A stretch of 15,675 nucleotides of DNA from Pseudomonadota bacterium (GTDB taxonomy: Bacteria > Pseudomonadota > Gammaproteobacteria > Burkholderiales > Gallionellaceae): contig JAJXTL010000058.1 of assembly GCA_021783855.1 (NCBI GenBank), positions 1-15,675 on the forward strand, given 5' to 3'. Of this stretch, positions 13,219-15,675 are shown piece by piece. Position 1 is the first letter of the stretch. Each line of letters starts with the position of its first letter. Both the position numbers and the translations under genes were made by a program. Under the pieces are notes generated by a model that saw only the letters and a program-made list of their open reading frames with translations, was not told the origin of the DNA and did not search any database.

Positions 13219-14324
13219 TGGGGAGGCAAATGAATGCTGACAAACCAGGCTCTACGCTGCATTATCCCGCCCTGCTGAGCGACATCAAGCATCGCATCCG
13301 ACAGGCGCAAACTCGGGCGATCCTGGCTGTCAATCGTGAATTAATGGCATTGTATTGGGATATCGGCCGTCTGATTGACGGGCGGCAAAAGCAAGAGGGC
13401 TGGGGAGCCGCCGTTATCCCGAGACTGGTAAAAGACTTATACAACGAACTGCCGGAAGAAAAGGGTTTTTCCGAACGCAACATCAAGCTGATGCTGCCAT
13501 TTTTTCGCGAGTATCCAACGCTCTTTATCATGGATGAAATTGGGCAACCACTGGTTGCCCAATTGCCAGGAGATGCACCATCTACTGAAATAGGGCAACA
13601 GGCGGTTGCCCAAATTCCGTGGGCGCACAATGTGTTGCTCATGCAACGTGTGAAAGACCGTGCAACCCGCATCTGGTATGCGGAAGCAACCTTCACCAAC
13701 GGATGGAGCCGCAATATTTTGGCGATGCAGATTGAAACTGCCGCACACAAGAGGCTAGGCAACGCCACCAGCAATTTTTCTGCGCGTTTGCCAAACCCTC
13801 AATCCGATCTTGTCCAACATGCACTGAAAGATCCCTATCTGTTTGACTTTTTGACACTGACAGAACCTTTTCATGAGCGCGAATTGGAGACTGGATTGAT
13901 TCAACATCTGGAAAAATTCTTGTTGGAGTTGGGGCAAGGTTTTGCATTTGTCGGTCGCCAGCATCGCATTGAAGTAGGTGATCAGGATTTTTATATCGAC
14001 CTGCTTTTTTATCATTTAAAATTGTGCTGTTTTGTGGTCATCGAGTTAAAACGCGGCGCATTCAAGCCCGAGTACGCAGGGAAAATGAATTTTTATTGCA
14101 GCATGGTAGATGATGTGCTGAAGCATCAAACCGATACGCCTACTATCGGGCTGATACTTTGCCAGGAGCAAAACAAGGTGTTGGCCGAATATGCCTTGCG
14201 AGGGATGGATAAACCGATAGGCATTTCTACCTTTGATCTGACCCGTGCGTTGCCAACCGAACTGGAATCGAGCTTGCCAAGCATCGAGCAGATTGAGCGC
14301 GAGCTGGGAGATGAGGCGATATGA
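13218..14324 (+). CDS. DUF1016/YhcG-type PD-(D/E)XK nuclease family protein
   Basis: A 368-aa protein of the YhcG family. The N-terminal DUF1016_N region (about 15-150) has ILAVNRELMALYWDIGRLI, GWGAAVIPRLVKDL, GFSERNIKLM and IPWAHNVLLMQ. The C-terminal nuclease domain has the motif YIDLLFYH with D261, then VVIELKRG with E276-x-K278, and the helix AGKMNFYCSMVDD. All expected PD-(D/E)XK residues are present, so catalysis is plausible. Family members have been tied to restriction-like and defence loci, but no substrate is established. The ATG at 13218 couples to the small ORF's stop; an alternative ATG at 13230 has GGGGAGG 3 nt upstream. The 3' end overlaps the MntA-HepT fusion by ATGA. A duplicated EIGQxxVAQ(L/I)P segment (107-134) interrupts the N-terminal domain. 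Confidence 0.9.
   Translation: MGRQMNADKPGSTLHYPALLSDIKHRIRQAQTRAILAVNRELMALYWDIGRLIDGRQKQEGWGAAVIPRLVKDLYNELPEEKGFSERNIKLMLPFFREYPTLFIMDEIGQPLVAQLPGDAPSTEIGQQAVAQIPWAHNVLLMQRVKDRATRIWYAEATFTNGWSRNILAMQIETAAHKRLGNATSNFSARLPNPQSDLVQHALKDPYLFDFLTLTEPFHERELETGLIQHLEKFLLELGQGFAFVGRQHRIEVGDQDFYIDLLFYHLKLCCFVVIELKRGAFKPEYAGKMNFYCSMVDDVLKHQTDTPTIGLILCQEQNKVLAEYALRGMDKPIGISTFDLTRALPTELESSLPSIEQIERELGDEAI
13538..13611. repeat. Tandem palindromes inside the DUF1016 gene
   Basis: Within the coding sequence there is a 13-bp-arm near-continuous palindrome (13538-13550 / 13552-13564, core GGGCAACC-A-C-T-GGTTGCCC). A second, shorter one follows (GGGCAAC 13593-13599 / GTTGCCC 13605-13611). Each encodes one copy of a repeated peptide, EIGQPLVAQLP and EIGQQAVAQIP. 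Frame is preserved, which suggests insertion or duplication of a palindromic repeat that the protein tolerates. Confidence 0.75.
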
Positions 14325-15133
14325 ACCGCGACGCCATTGTGCACACCCTGCAAGCGCGCGTACCTGGCCTTCTGGCGATTTACGCTTTCGGCAGCCGCGT
14401 GCATGGCACCGATGATCGTGAGAGCGATCTTGATCTGGCGGTGCTGGTAGCAGGCTATGCCGAGCCGGTTGCTTTATGGAGATTGAGCGGCGAGCTGGCT
14501 GACCTGTCAGGTTGTCCGGTAGACTTGCTCGACCTGAGAACCGCATCAACGGTGATGCAATACCAGATTCTTACAAGCGGCGAACGTTGGTGGGCGAAGG
14601 ATGCGCAGGTATCATTGTTCGAGTCTGCCATGTTGAGCGAGAAGACCGAGCTTGATACTTCACGCGTAGGATTGCTCGACGACATTCAAAAAGAGGGAGA
14701 ATTTATGGCTGATGATGTTCTTATCACCAGAGCTGCCACCCTCAAGCGTGGTGTGGCGCGAGCCCGGGAAGAATACGAACGCGATCCTGCTACTTTTGCG
14801 GCCAGTTACACCCGGCAGGATGCGGCCATTCTGAACATACAGCGCACCTGCGAAGCCGCATTGGACATGGGGCAGCACCTGATCCGCCGCGAAAAACTGG
14901 GCGTACCGCAAAGCGCACGCGATGTATTTGCGCTGCTGGCGCAAGGCGGATGGATCACCGCAACACTGGCCGAGAGCCTGAAGCGCATGGTGGGCTTTCG
15001 CAATATAGCGGTACACGATTATCAGACTTTGCAACTGCCGATCACCGTGAGCATCATTCAAAATAATCTCGATGAGTTTCTGCAATACAGCCAGACCTTG
15101 TTGCTGCACGATGCGAATCAGTCCAAAAATTGA
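14321..15133 (+). CDS. MntA-HepT fusion: nucleotidyltransferase antitoxin joined to HEPN RNase toxin
   Basis: A 270-aa single ORF. Residues 1-128 form an MntA-type nucleotidyltransferase with GS-X10-DXD: G24-S25 ... D36-L-D38, in IYAFGSRVHGTDDRESDLDL. Residues 129-270 form a HepT/DUF86 HEPN RNase with the RX4HXY motif R227-NIAV-H232-D-Y234. In characterised systems these are two overlapping genes: MntA (about 139 aa) oligo-AMPylates the tyrosine of RX4HXY and so blocks the HepT RNase. The total here nearly equals the sum of both, with no stop between them. All catalytic and target residues are present. M129 is preceded by GAGGGAG, the HepT start expected in an unfused operon. The gene is coupled to the DUF1016 nuclease by ATGA, and ends 2 bp before the next gene. 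Confidence 0.9.
   Translation: MNRDAIVHTLQARVPGLLAIYAFGSRVHGTDDRESDLDLAVLVAGYAEPVALWRLSGELADLSGCPVDLLDLRTASTVMQYQILTSGERWWAKDAQVSLFESAMLSEKTELDTSRVGLLDDIQKEGEFMADDVLITRAATLKRGVARAREEYERDPATFAASYTRQDAAILNIQRTCEAALDMGQHLIRREKLGVPQSARDVFALLAQGGWITATLAESLKRMVGFRNIAVHDYQTLQLPITVSIIQNNLDEFLQYSQTLLLHDANQSKN
14693..14707 (+). promoter_or_regulatory. Internal ribosome site and ATG for a separate HepT product
   Basis: GAGGGAG (14693-14699) stands 5 nt before an in-frame ATG (14705-14707) exactly at the MntA/HepT domain border. It is a better Shine-Dalgarno sequence than at most other starts in this block. It suggests that free HepT (142 aa) is made in addition to the fusion, or that the stop between two formerly separate genes was lost recently. 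Confidence 0.6.
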
Positions 15134-15135
15134 GC

Positions 15136-15675
15136 ATGCCGCACCAAACACCGACAAAGCAGCAAATCAGGCAAAGCATCCTGTCGTTGCGTGAGCAACT
15201 TCGACCGGATGAGCGCACCGCCCATAACGCGGCGATCACCGCACGGCTGTTGCAAATGTCGGAATACCAGCGTGCCGAAACAGTGCTGGGCTATATGAAT
15301 TTCGGCAGCGAGTTTGCCAGCGAGCTGTGGGCAAACCGCGTGCTGGCCGATGGCAAGCGTCTGGCGCTGCCCCGTGTCAATCGCCATACCAATATGCTTG
15401 ACCTGTACTGGGTGGACGACCCTGAAACCCAGTTGGAAGCAGGTTTATGGGGGATACGCGAACCCGTCGTTGAACGCTGCAAACGGCTAAATGCAATAAA
15501 TGAGGTAGAATTCGCCCTGTTGCCCGGAATTGCGTTCAGCCGGAATGGCGCGAGACTGGGTTACGGTGGCGGATTTTACGACAAACTGCTGGCTCCTCAA
15601 GGCGCCCGCAGTTTTTTGTATCGCCCTGCGCTGGCTGTCGCTGCTTACAGTTTGCAAATCGTGTCACAGCTTCCA
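15136..15675 (+). CDS. 5-formyltetrahydrofolate cyclo-ligase, partial (3' end off window)
   Basis: An open frame of 180 codons from ATG 15136 to the window edge. It begins MPHQTPTKQQIRQSILSLRE and has the family order: R-x-x-x-x-LREQL helix, AETVLGYMNFGSE, LALPRVNR, LEAGLWGIREP, and the ATP/phosphate-binding EFALLPGIAFSRNGARLGYG followed by GGFYDKLL (GYGGGFYDK is the hallmark). The enzyme uses ATP to convert 5-formyl-THF to 5,10-methenyl-THF, recovering folate. About 180 residues of the usual roughly 190-200 are present, so only the C-terminal end is missing. It starts 2 bp after the MntA-HepT fusion with only a weak ribosome site, so its expression may depend on transcription and translation through the toxin-antitoxin gene. 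The E. coli orthologue is ygfA (also called fau). Confidence 0.92.
   Translation, partial: MPHQTPTKQQIRQSILSLREQLRPDERTAHNAAITARLLQMSEYQRAETVLGYMNFGSEFASELWANRVLADGKRLALPRVNRHTNMLDLYWVDDPETQLEAGLWGIREPVVERCKRLNAINEVEFALLPGIAFSRNGARLGYGGGFYDKLLAPQGARSFLYRPALAVAAYSLQIVSQLP

Overview
The window looks like part of a betaproteobacterial chromosome, plausibly Nitrosomonadales/Gallionellaceae-like. This rests on gene content and order (dusB-fis-purH, a ubiquinone-hydroxylase gene next to dsbC, mltA, apaG, ilvA) and on moderately GC-rich coding style. It is inference, since no rRNA or other phylogenetic marker is present.

Layout. (1) 1-2291, minus strand, accessory: a DUF4160/DUF2442 pair, the tail of a second DUF2442-like gene, then a tightly overlapping three-gene unit: an unrecognised protein with a C-terminal PD-(D/E)XK-like motif, a minimal nucleotidyltransferase (MNT) and a HEPN protein cut by the left edge. 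(2) 2292-2675, gene-free: a heptanucleotide tandem repeat and a MITE-like palindromic element with 11-bp terminal inverted repeats. (3) 2676-7553, housekeeping: the minus-strand dusB-fis-purH operon, divergent from a plus-strand UbiH/UbiF/VisC-family hydroxylase and dsbC. (4) 7554-10612: two copies of a roughly 220-bp structured repeat, an orphan hicB with a decayed hicA, mltA (lipoprotein transglycosylase), apaG, and a run of nested hairpins upstream of ilvA. (5) 10613-15675, plus strand: ilvA, then an apparently co-transcribed accessory block (dinD, a 52-aa small ORF, a DUF1016/YhcG-type PD-(D/E)XK nuclease, and an in-frame MntA-HepT fusion), followed 2 bp later by the housekeeping 5-formyltetrahydrofolate cyclo-ligase gene, cut by the right edge.

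The most notable pattern is that both accessory blocks, in opposite orientations and with different protein families, have the same architecture: a PD-(D/E)XK-type protein joined by a 4-nt ATGA overlap to a GS-X10-DXD nucleotidyltransferase, followed by a HEPN RNase domain (separate on the left, fused on the right). MNT/HEPN pairs are established toxin-antitoxin modules in which the MNT protein inactivates the HEPN toxin; stable coupling to a nuclease would suggest a composite defence or stress module. The second notable pattern is the roughly 220-bp repeat. Its two copies differ in sequence but keep base pairing in four stems, including an outer stem whose arms are almost entirely different between copies. 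That points to selection on a folded RNA or DNA structure.
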